Shown here piece by piece: positions 57,534 to 64,000 of a DNA stretch of 64,000 nt; position 1 is the first letter of the stretch, and the number at the start of each line of letters is the position of its first letter. The position numbers and the translations under genes were made by a program. Under the pieces are notes generated by a model. The model was given only the letters and a program-made list of their open reading frames with translations. It was not told the DNA's origin and ran no database searches. Source of the DNA: Nocardia abscessus (GTDB lineage Bacteria; Actinomycetota; Actinomycetes; Mycobacteriales; Mycobacteriaceae); the NCBI RefSeq assembly GCF_015477775.1, contig NZ_JADLQO010000002.1:186001-250000 (forward strand), in the 5' to 3' direction.

Positions 57534-57566
57534 ATCAATGGTTCAATCATTGATTGAACCATTGAT
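57534..57566. promoter_or_regulatory. 33-bp perfect palindrome, operator of the OYE-linked TetR
   Basis: Two perfect 16-bp arms (57534-57549, 57551-57566) around one base; core tcaatggttcaat. Very long for a TetR site, perhaps two overlapping sites, with a conspicuous AT-rich core in GC-rich DNA. Confidence 0.85.
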
Positions 57567-57597
57567 GGTGCATATAACCTACCGCTGCCGAGACGTC

Positions 57598-58017
57598 TCA
57601 GCGGCTGTCCTCGTCAGCGAAGGGCACCGGACAACAGGGGCTTTCGCTGCAGGCGATCAGGTCGTCACATCCGGCCGCGAGCGCGGCCCGCAGGGTGTCG
57701 CGCACCGCGGTCAATTCGGCGAGTTTCGCGTCCACCTCGGCCAGTTTGGCCGCCGCGCGCGCCTGCAACCCGGCATCGGCCCGGCGGCGGCCCCTCCGGG
57801 TGGCGGCGAGCAGATCGGCGATCTCGTCCAAGGTGAAGCCCAGCCGCTGGGCGGCCTTGATCACGCGCAGCATGGTGAGCGCCCGCTCCGGATACAGGCG
57901 ATGACCGCCCGGGGACCGGTCCGGTTCGGCGAGAATTCCTCGTCGCTCGTAGTAGCGCAGCGTCTGGATATTCACTCCGGCAGCCGCGGCCAGCTCACCG
58001 GTGCGCAGTTCGGTCAT
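57598..58017 (-). CDS. MerR family metal-type regulator
   Basis: The 139-residue protein starts MTELRTGELAAAAGVNIQTLRYYERRGIL. The MerR HTH is followed by a coiled-coil helix, then a C-terminal Cys cluster: GCDDLIACSESPCCPVPF, four Cys plus the conserved Cys-Asp. This suggests a thiol-metal sensor like MerR/ZntR. The promoter in front has a 19-bp spacer typical of MerR activation. Target genes are not obvious beyond the small gene upstream. Confidence 0.9.
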   Translation of the reverse strand: MTELRTGELAAAAGVNIQTLRYYERRGILAEPDRSPGGHRLYPERALTMLRVIKAAQRLGFTLDEIADLLAATRRGRRRADAGLQARAAAKLAEVDAKLAELTAVRDTLRAALAAGCDDLIACSESPCCPVPFADEDSR

Positions 58018-58220
58018 CGGTATTCGCCGCCGATCGAGATGCTCACTCGGCGGGCGAACGCGTCCGAGACGTCGACCTGCGTGCCGGAAATCTCGATGGG
58101 CGGCACCGGCCCGGGCTCGGCGAAGAACCACCCGAAGATCGCGGCCCGCCCTGCCCGCCGGGCGGCGGGCGGGGCGCACGTCTCCGGCATCCGATCGGCG
58201 GAGAAGGCATCGTTGGTCAT
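58014..58220 (-). CDS. Small hypothetical protein coupled to merR
   Basis: The 68-residue protein starts MTNDAFSADRMPETCAPPAARRAGRAAIFGW. Its stop overlaps the merR start by 4 bp. One Cys and an Arg/Ala-rich segment; it may be a truncated or lineage-specific protein. No clear ribosome binding site. The MerR-type promoter lies just upstream. Confidence 0.5.
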   Translation of the reverse strand: MTNDAFSADRMPETCAPPAARRAGRAAIFGWFFAEPGPVPPIEISGTQVDVSDAFARRVSISIGGEYR

Positions 58221-58234
58221 GACGCCACGGTAAG

Positions 58235-58252
58235 CCGGTACCCAGGTACCGG
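58235..58252 (-). promoter_or_regulatory. MerR-type promoter with 8-bp inverted repeat
   Basis: ccggtacc-ca-ggtaccgg. Read on the minus strand, ttgcat and ttaccg flank a 19-bp spacer containing the palindrome, the hallmark of MerR-activated promoters. It drives the small ORF and merR. Confidence 0.8.
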
Positions 58253-58321
58253 ATGCAACCTTCGGAGTCGTTAACCGGATCACGGACGCGGCAGGCGTCT
58301 GCCCAGCCGCGATCTTTCGAG

Positions 58322-59329
58322 TCAGGAATTACCCGCGATGATCACCTCGGGGATGCCGGTGCCCAACGGGACTGCCCGGCACACCGGAGCCGGACTGCCC
58401 GGATCGAGGACGGTGAGCAGCAACTCCTGCACGAACGGGTCATACACCATGTGGAAGTGCCCGGTGAGATCGGCGGGACACAGGTCCTGCAGGGCGAGGT
58501 TCCGCGCGCCCGGCCCCCGCAGCGCGATGTTCTCGAACGGCTGGATCATCTCGTCGACGCGGCTGCCGATGGTCACGTACCGCACACCGGGCACCGTGTC
58601 GCCGCCCGCGTTGAGGGCGAGCATGATCGGCGACCCCTCGGCCTGCTGCACCGCGGCGAGCGAGGTCACCGCGGCGAATGCCTGCAACGCTCCGGGGATC
58701 GCCTGGGCGACCGGCACCAGCCCGTACATCACGCCGCCGTAACTGGGCGAAGCGAGGCCGACCCACTGGTCGACCTCGGGCGCACCGCCCAGCTTGTTGA
58801 CGTAGTACCGGGTCACGTTCGCGCCCTGCGAGAACCCGACCAAGTCGACCTTGTCCGCCCGGGTCGCCGCGAGCACCTGATCGACGAACGCGCCGATCTG
58901 GTAGGCGCTGAGCACCAGATCCTCGGTGCCGTAGCTCTCCGCCCCGGGCTTGCCGCCGTAGTTCATCGCGAAAACGCAGAATCCGGCCGCGGTCAGTCGC
59001 GGCGCGATCCCTGACCAGTCGGAATAGGCCGAGGAATCGGTCCCGTGCGCGAGTACCACCGGATGGGGATGCGCGGCGCTCGGCACGCAGGTGAAATCAT
59101 TGGTCCCGCTCGGAACCGCGTTCGGGTGACTCTTCTGATACCACGCGGCGGCCAGGTGATCGGATTGCGGCGGCGCGGCGTACGTCGGTACATCGGGCGG
59201 CCGGAAGCCGACGGGCTCGGCCGAGACCACGCCCGTGCCCAGCGCGGTGGCGCAGGCGACCACGAAGGCCAGCACAGCGCCACGCAAGTGTGAAATACCC
59301 CAGGCTCCCGACCCAGTCGACTGTCGCAT
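58322..59329 (-). CDS. Secreted lipase/esterase (class 2 lipase-like)
   Basis: The 335-residue protein has a signal peptide (AVLAFVVACATALGTGVVSA, cleavage after SA). The catalytic Ser is in DLVGFSQGANVTRYYV; earlier VLAHGTDSSAYSDWSG is the oxyanion segment, and the catalytic acid/His are expected in the C-terminal half (LTGHFHMVYDPFVQ). Similar actinobacterial exported lipases act on mycolate or triglyceride substrates. Full length. Confidence 0.88.
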   Translation of the reverse strand: MRQSTGSGAWGISHLRGAVLAFVVACATALGTGVVSAEPVGFRPPDVPTYAAPPQSDHLAAAWYQKSHPNAVPSGTNDFTCVPSAAHPHPVVLAHGTDSSAYSDWSGIAPRLTAAGFCVFAMNYGGKPGAESYGTEDLVLSAYQIGAFVDQVLAATRADKVDLVGFSQGANVTRYYVNKLGGAPEVDQWVGLASPSYGGVMYGLVPVAQAIPGALQAFAAVTSLAAVQQAEGSPIMLALNAGGDTVPGVRYVTIGSRVDEMIQPFENIALRGPGARNLALQDLCPADLTGHFHMVYDPFVQELLLTVLDPGSPAPVCRAVPLGTGIPEVIIAGNS

Positions 59330-59389
59330 ATCACAATGATCGCTCCGATCGGCTCGAAATGCCCGCGCTATCGGGGTGTTTCGCCTCCC

Positions 59390-60043
59390 CTACTTCTCGG
59401 GGGTCTCATCCTCGGCGAGGATGCGGTAAAGGGACTTGCGGGTCTCGGTGAGCAACTCCGCCGCACGCGCCGCCTGCTGCGGGGTGCCCGCCGCCGCGAC
59501 CTGGGCGACCGCGCCCATCAACTGCCCGACGAGCCCGCGCAGATCCATCGCCTGCGCCCCGACATCCTGCTGCACGTCCGCCCACGGATCGCCCAGTTCG
59601 TCCCGGTGCGCCGTGACATACTCGGTGCCGGTCTCGGTGAGCTTCGCGGTTTTACGTCCGGCCACCTTCTCGATGAGGACCAGGCCCTCGTCCTCCAACT
59701 GCGCCAGCGCCGGGTAGATCGATCCCGGGCTCGGCCGCCAGATGTCGTCGCTGCGTTCCCGGATCTGCTGGATCAGTTCGTATCCGTGCATGGGTCGCTC
59801 GGTGAGCAGCAGCAACACGGCCGCCCGGACGTCACCGCGCCTGCCGCGGCCGCCCCGGCCGCGGCCACGACCGAAGTGCGGACCGAAGCCGGGTCCGAAA
59901 CCGGGGCCGAAGCCCGGCCCGAATTCTGGGCCGAAGCCGTGCCGTCCGCCCCGGCGGAAGCGCAGCCCGCGTTCGAAGCCCTCGTGACCGGGCTGTGGTC
60001 CACGACCACGCCGGCCGAATTCTCGTTGTTCTCGGTGTTCCAT
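59390..60043 (-). CDS. PadR family regulator with Gly-Pro-Phe repeat N-terminus
   Basis: The 217-residue protein from ATG (gggaggccgag upstream). Residues 1-70 are rich in Arg and Gly and contain repeats (FGPGFGPGFGPGFGPHFG). The PadR winged HTH spans LLLLTERPMHGYELIQQIRERSDDIWRPSPGSIYPALAQLEDEGL, with the C-terminal two-helix dimerisation tail. The repeat segment varies in length between relatives. An overlapping palindrome tatatcgtcgata-like lies upstream, typical of PadR autoregulation. Confidence 0.9.
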   Translation of the reverse strand: MEHREQREFGRRGRGPQPGHEGFERGLRFRRGGRHGFGPEFGPGFGPGFGPGFGPHFGRGRGRGGRGRRGDVRAAVLLLLTERPMHGYELIQQIRERSDDIWRPSPGSIYPALAQLEDEGLVLIEKVAGRKTAKLTETGTEYVTAHRDELGDPWADVQQDVGAQAMDLRGLVGQLMGAVAQVAAAGTPQQAARAAELLTETRKSLYRILAEDETPEK

Positions 60044-60076
60044 CTCGGCCTCCCAAGGCTCTCGTGTTCTTCTCAC

Positions 60077-60094
60077 GTTATCGACGATATATCG
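60077..60094. promoter_or_regulatory. Putative PadR operator
   Basis: ttatcgacgatatatcg contains the palindrome cgatatatcg (60085-60094); position and AT-rich core resemble PadR sites. It lies about 40 bp upstream of the padR start. Confidence 0.55.
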
Positions 60095-60145
60095 GCAATG
60101 CATCTAATGCAAGGCCCGGTTCGATTGTCCGGACCCGCCGGGCGG

Positions 60146-60724
60146 TCAGCCCGCCAACGAGTCGATCCAGCGCGTCAGCCTCGCGCCCTCCGTGACCATG
60201 AGCTCCGGATCACGAAAAGTGTTGGTGAGCAGCGATATTCCCTGATAAGCAGCAACGTAGGCGACCGCGAGTTCCCGGGCGTCGGCACGTGCCATCGCAG
60301 CGAACTGCCGTTCGGCCCAGTTCACCAAAACGCGCATCACATCGGCCGCCGCACTGTCCAACCCGTCGCCCCGCTTGTCCAGTTCCGACGACAAGGTGCC
60401 GAACGGGCAGCCGTAACGCACGGTCTGGTCACGATCGGCGACCCACCCCGCGATGAGCGCTTTCAGTCGCTCCACGGGCGTGTCGTGCCGGTCGCTCGCC
60501 GCGATGACCGCCTCGAGGATGCGTGCGTGCGAACCGATCGCCGCCTCGATGAGCTGGTCTTTCGTCTTGAAGTAGTAGTAGACGTTGCCGACCGGAACAT
60601 CCGCGTCGCGAGCGATGTCGGCGATCGTCGTCTTCTCCACGCCCTGTTGGTAGAACACCCGCACGGCGGCTTCGACCAACCGCTCCCGTTTGCCCGCCCT
60701 GGTCCCCGCTTGTGAGTCAGTCAC
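60146..60724 (-). CDS. TetR family regulator
   Basis: The 192-residue protein starts at GTG (VTDSQAGTRAGKRERLVEAA). HTH: GVEKTTIADIARDADVPVGNVYYYFKTKDQLIEAAI; C-terminal domain has CPFGTLSSELDKRG. It is divergent from the NmrA-like gene, with an operator-like repeat between. An upstream ATG (60751) adds nine atypical residues. Confidence 0.88.
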   Translation of the reverse strand: MTDSQAGTRAGKRERLVEAAVRVFYQQGVEKTTIADIARDADVPVGNVYYYFKTKDQLIEAAIGSHARILEAVIAASDRHDTPVERLKALIAGWVADRDQTVRYGCPFGTLSSELDKRGDGLDSAAADVMRVLVNWAERQFAAMARADARELAVAYVAAYQGISLLTNTFRDPELMVTEGARLTRWIDSLAG

Positions 60725-60768
60725 ACAACTAACTGTAGACAGCACTGCCACTACCGGCTAGATTGCAT

Positions 60769-60788
60769 TTAGTCAGTCAACTAACTAA
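60769..60788. promoter_or_regulatory. Putative TetR operator between divergent genes
   Basis: ttagtcagtcaactaactaa, an imperfect palindrome (16 of 20 matched), plus a second aactaact element at 60727-60734. It ends 9 bp before the NmrA-like gene's start. Confidence 0.7.
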
Positions 60789-60797
60789 GGAGCAGTA

Positions 60798-61640
60798 ATG
60801 ATCGTGGTCACCGGAGCCACCGGAAATATCGGCGCACCGCTCGTGCGCTTGCTGGCGGACGCCGGCGAGGAGGTGACGGCCGTCGCCCGGCATGCGGATC
60901 TCTCACTGCCTGAGGCAGTCCGATCGGTCCGTGCCGATCTGGGCGAGCCCGAAAGCCTCTCCCCCGCCTTCGCGGGGGCCGACACACTGTTTCTCTTGAT
61001 CACCGGCGAGCAGTTGGTGGCGGGCCCGGAACCCGAGCAGGTACTGAAGACCGCCGCCGCGGGGGGCATACGCCGAGTGGTCTTCGTGTCCTCGCAAGGC
61101 GTGGCGACGCGGCCCGACGCGGCGGGCTATGCCCGGCTCATCGCCTACGAGCTGGCGATCAGGGACTCCGGGATGGACTGGACCTTCCTTCGGCCTGCCG
61201 GGTTCTTCTCCAACACCTACGCGTGGACGGATTCGGTGCGCACGGAGCGTATGGTCGCCGCGCCGTTCGGCGACATCGGTCTCCCCTCGATCGATCCGGC
61301 CGACATCGCCGCCGTCGCGGCGACCACGTTGCGCGACGACCGGCACGCCGGACAGGTCTACACCCTGACCGGTCCCGAACTCGCCACGCCACGAGCGCAG
61401 GCCGACGCACTCGGAACGGCACTCGGCGAACCGCTGCGCTTCGTGGAACTGACTCGGGCACAGGCCCACTCGGCAATGGTCCGCTTCATGCCAGAGCCGG
61501 TGGTCGAGCATACGCTGACGATCCTCGGCGAGCCGACACCCGCCGAGCAGCTGATCAGCCCCGATGTGCCCCGCGTACTCGGGCGGCCCGCCACGAAGTA
61601 CGCCGATTGGGCCGTCCGCAATCGAGCGGCCTTCGTCTGA
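60798..61640 (+). CDS. NmrA-like NAD(P)-binding protein
   Basis: The 280-residue protein starts MIVVTGATGNIGAPLVRLLADAG. The Rossmann motif TGATGNIG and later GGIRRVVFVSSQG, DWTFLRPAGFFSN, and DIAAVAATTL define the NmrA/QOR2 type. The fragment at 34781 is a different gene from the same broad family; here the N-terminus is intact. It is divergent from its likely TetR regulator. Confidence 0.93.
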   Translation: MIVVTGATGNIGAPLVRLLADAGEEVTAVARHADLSLPEAVRSVRADLGEPESLSPAFAGADTLFLLITGEQLVAGPEPEQVLKTAAAGGIRRVVFVSSQGVATRPDAAGYARLIAYELAIRDSGMDWTFLRPAGFFSNTYAWTDSVRTERMVAAPFGDIGLPSIDPADIAAVAATTLRDDRHAGQVYTLTGPELATPRAQADALGTALGEPLRFVELTRAQAHSAMVRFMPEPVVEHTLTILGEPTPAEQLISPDVPRVLGRPATKYADWAVRNRAAFV

Positions 61641-61722
61641 CGCTCGCGCACCGGGCGAGAGTCGCCCTTACAGGGCGGTCGCGGAAGGATCGCACCGGAA
61701 GCTCGCGCGTCCGCAGTGCTCG

Positions 61723-64000
61723 TCAGCCGATGTCGACCGGGTCGATCTGGACGCGGAGCGGGGCGTCGGAGCGGTGTGTGCTGCGGACCGCTTGGGCGGC
61801 GCGCAAGGCACGGGCGAGCGCCGCTCCGGAGCGGCGCTCGACCCGCAGCAGCAGACGTTCGACTTCGGCGGGCGAATCGCCGGAGGAGAAGGGCTTGCGG
61901 GCGCCGTCCGGCAGCGGCACCGGCCCGAGGCGGTCGACGGTATCGGGCAGGTCCGCCGCCGCGAGCAGTTCGGCAATGGTGTCGGCGGTGCCGTCGATCG
62001 CGGCGAGCCGGACCGCGGGCGGGAACCCGACCTCGGCGCGAGCCGCTACCTCGGCACGCGCCGCGCCCACCGGATCCCACCGGACCAGCGCCTGCACGGT
62101 GGGGATCGACGGCTCGGCCACCACGATGACCTGGCCGTGCGCACGGACCAGCGCCGCGGCCGCCATCCAGCGGCGCAGCGCGTCCTCGGCGGCCCGCAGG
62201 TCGGCACGACCGAGCAGTGCCCAGCCGTCGAGCAACAATGCGACGCCGTAACCGCCGGGTACCACCGGTTCGGCGCCGACCGTCGAGACCACCACTTGGG
62301 GGCCCGGCTCCACGGTGTTCAGCACCGCGCCGCCGCCGGAACCACGGATCGGCACGCCGGGAAAGGCGCGCCCCAGCTCCTCCGCCGTGCGCGCCGCACC
62401 GATCACCACGGCACGCAGCGCCCGCGACCCACAGGTGGTGCAGCGGAACGCGGCCTCGGTGATCCCGCACCAACGACAAGCGGGACTCTGCGCGGCCGCG
62501 CCGGATTCGGCCGCTCCCCGCGATCCGCGGGCCTCCGGCAGCGCGAGAGGCCCGTTGCAGTGCCTGCATCGGGCCGGAGTGCGGCATTTCCCGCACGCCA
62601 GCGCGGGAATGTAGCCGCGGCGCGGGACCTGCACCAGCACCGGCGCGCCCTCCTTCAGAGCGGCACGAGCGGCGGCGAAGGCGACGCCGGGAATCCGCAC
62701 GGCGCGCGCTACCGGATCCCGTTCCAGAGCGACGTCGCTGTCGCCGGGGGCGCTGATCCGGGGCGCGGCCTTGCGCAGTACGGCGCGGTCGGCCACCAGA
62801 TCGTGCGCCCAGCCGGAATCGACCACGGCCTGGATCTCGGCGGTGCGCGCGAAGCCGGCCGCGACGAACGCCGCGCCCGTCTCGTGGGCACGCAACATCG
62901 CGACCTCACGGGTGTGCGGATACGGCGCGCGTGGTTCGGCGTAGGTGTCGTCGCCGTCGTCCCAGAGCGCGATCAGGCCGAGGTTCACCGCCGGGGCGAA
63001 CACCGCGCTGCGCGTGCCGACCACCACCCGCGCCGAACCGCGCAGCACCGCGAGCCAGCGGCGATATCTGGCGGCGGGCCCCAGACCGGCGGCGAGTCCG
63101 ACGGCCGAATCCCCCACCAGCCGTACACATTCCGCCAGCACCCGGTCGAGATCACGTTGGTCGGGCACCATGAGGATCGCGCTGCGCCCTTGCCCGGCCA
63201 CCACGGCGGCGAGTTCGGCCAGCCGCCGGGGCCAGTCCTCGCCGGGCAGCGCCTGCCAGGCCGCGCGAGCCCCTTTCCCCTGCGCGAGCGCACCCACGAA
63301 CGCCGCGCCGTGCACATAGCGCTCCCAGGCCGCGATATCCATATCCAGAGCCGAGAGCTCCTGCGGGACCGGCGAGTCGCCACCGGCAGCCCGGTCCGCG
63401 GAGGCGGCGTCCGTGCCCTGCTCGGTGTCGATTCGTTCGCCGACCGGGCGTGATGCCCCCGGCTCCGAGGGCAACCCGGCATCGGGCTCGTCGCTGCCGG
63501 GTGCCGAAGGGTGCGGCTGCCCGTTCGCCGGGCTCGCACTCGATTCCCCTGCTCGAATGCCTCCGCCATCCGGCGTCTGCGACTGCCGACTCACCGGATT
63601 CGCAGCCCTCATGGCCCGCGCTCCGGCGGCTCCGTGATCCGGCGTCTGCGGCTGCCCGCTCACCGAGCTATCACTGGATTCCCCGGCTCCACCGGCCCCG
63701 CCATCCGGCGCGTGCGGCTGCCCACTCAACGGGCTGTCACTCGGTTCCCTCGCTCCGGCGGCTTGGTGATCCGGCGCGCGCTGCCCACTCACCGAGCTAT
63801 CACTGGGTTCCCTCGGTCCAGCGGTTTCGTGATTCGGCGCGCGCTGCCCACTCACCGGGCTGTCACTGAGTTCCCCGGCTCCAGCGACTCCGTCGTTCGT
63901 CGGCACTCGTGGACCGCCGACCACCGCCGACTCGGTTTCCGTAGCAGGGGAATCCGAGAGTCGAGAATCGAGAGACGTTGAATCGCCGTCGTGTTCGATT
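61723..64000 (-). CDS. priA: Primosomal protein N' (PriA), helicase-degenerate actinobacterial form; 5' end outside window
   Basis: The visible part (about 759 residues) begins in a repeat-rich linker and continues with the PriA core. Conserved core starts AWERYVHGAAFVGALAQGKGARAAWQALPGEDW; the Walker A region reads LPGEDW, lacking GKT, as in other actinobacterial PriA pseudohelicases. The zinc site is clear (CGKCRTPARCRHC and CRWCGITEAAFRCTTC, eight Cys). The DEAH-like box is LIALWDDGDD. The N-terminal 3'-DNA-binding domain is beyond the window end. Confidence 0.93.
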   Translation of the reverse strand, partial: IEHDGDSTSLDSRLSDSPATETESAVVGGPRVPTNDGVAGAGELSDSPVSGQRAPNHETAGPREPSDSSVSGQRAPDHQAAGAREPSDSPLSGQPHAPDGGAGGAGESSDSSVSGQPQTPDHGAAGARAMRAANPVSRQSQTPDGGGIRAGESSASPANGQPHPSAPGSDEPDAGLPSEPGASRPVGERIDTEQGTDAASADRAAGGDSPVPQELSALDMDIAAWERYVHGAAFVGALAQGKGARAAWQALPGEDWPRRLAELAAVVAGQGRSAILMVPDQRDLDRVLAECVRLVGDSAVGLAAGLGPAARYRRWLAVLRGSARVVVGTRSAVFAPAVNLGLIALWDDGDDTYAEPRAPYPHTREVAMLRAHETGAAFVAAGFARTAEIQAVVDSGWAHDLVADRAVLRKAAPRISAPGDSDVALERDPVARAVRIPGVAFAAARAALKEGAPVLVQVPRRGYIPALACGKCRTPARCRHCNGPLALPEARGSRGAAESGAAAQSPACRWCGITEAAFRCTTCGSRALRAVVIGAARTAEELGRAFPGVPIRGSGGGAVLNTVEPGPQVVVSTVGAEPVVPGGYGVALLLDGWALLGRADLRAAEDALRRWMAAAALVRAHGQVIVVAEPSIPTVQALVRWDPVGAARAEVAARAEVGFPPAVRLAAIDGTADTIAELLAAADLPDTVDRLGPVPLPDGARKPFSSGDSPAEVERLLLRVERRSGAALARALRAAQAVRSTHRSDAPLRVQIDPVDIG
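63500..63890 (-). repeat. Tandem 63-69-bp repeats in priA linker
   Basis: About six degenerate copies of a 21-23-residue unit (consensus PDhGAAGAREPSDSxVSGQ) follow each other between the missing N-terminal DNA-binding domain and the pseudohelicase core. All copies stay in frame with PriA. Confidence 0.9.

Noticed and set aside
59880..59935. Repeat near 59.9 kb as a separate minisatellite
   Set aside because: It is the in-frame coding repeat of the PadR N-terminus (FGPGFGP...), described with that gene.

Overview
The window is high-GC actinobacterial DNA, most likely from Nocardia or a close relative in the Mycobacteriales (inference). The support is the very high third-position GC, the many GTG starts, mycobacterial-type gene order (uvrC-rapZ-yvcK-whiA, gap-pgk-tpi, ribE-ribBA-ribH-PH protein, rpe, rsmB-fmt-def, priA), and the actinobacterial families WhiA, RsbW/SigF, WYL, ANTAR, DUF5134 and SCO6745.

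Layout. (1) 1-29.1 kb is a conserved housekeeping block, mostly on the minus strand. It starts with a cut LysR gene divergent from an MFS exporter, then secG, two more transporters and two lipoproteins that lie between secG and tpiA. Next come the glycolytic operon gap-pgk-tpiA, the tightly overlapping rapZ-yvcK-whiA operon, uvrC, a HAD hydrolase and a gamma-glutamyltransferase. These are followed by riboflavin genes (ribE, ribBA, ribH, PH-domain protein), rpe, an rsbW-sigF pair, and the overlapping def-fmt-rsmB operon. (2) 29.2-61.7 kb is an accessory region of about 32.5 kb inserted between def and priA, genes that lie close together in related genomes. It has no integrase, transposase or tRNA that I can see, but holds about ten regulators with recognisable palindromic operators. 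(3) 61.7-64 kb is priA (minus strand, 5' end outside the window), with a tandem-repeat linker.

Within the accessory region: a TetR regulator at 29.7 kb and four near-identical 18-bp operators that tie an alpha/beta hydrolase and an SDR into one regulon (30.3-32.3 kb); a zone of broken genes at 33.5-37.6 kb (ligase lacking its N-terminus, NmrA fragment, chimeric frameshifted DUF1254 gene, truncated SCO6745-family gene); small regulators and stress-type genes (ANTAR, MerR, WYL plus VOC); a MazF/RHH-type toxin-antitoxin pair (42.8-43.3 kb); an SGNH esterase; a fatty-acid/acyl-CoA module (acyl-CoA synthetase, hydrolase, acyl-CoA dehydrogenase) beside an unusual XRE-TetR fusion regulator (46.1-51.0 kb); and a linalool dehydratase/isomerase-like enzyme with a DUF5134 membrane protein, divergent from a secreted concanavalin-fold protein (51.8-55.2 kb). 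It continues with an OYE flavoenzyme/TetR pair, a MerR gene behind a classic 19-bp-spacer promoter, a secreted lipase, a PadR regulator, and a TetR/NmrA pair.

The most interesting signals are the linalool dehydratase-like cluster with its 13-bp operator palindrome, two paralogous stand-alone small proteins resembling peptidase-inhibitor I9 propeptides (40.6 and 51.2 kb), the four-operator TetR regulon, the head-to-head double gene truncation at 37,118, a 41-bp tandem repeat in front of a GNAT gene, and the repeat-expanded PriA linker. All family assignments come from reading motifs in the sequence; no database search was run.
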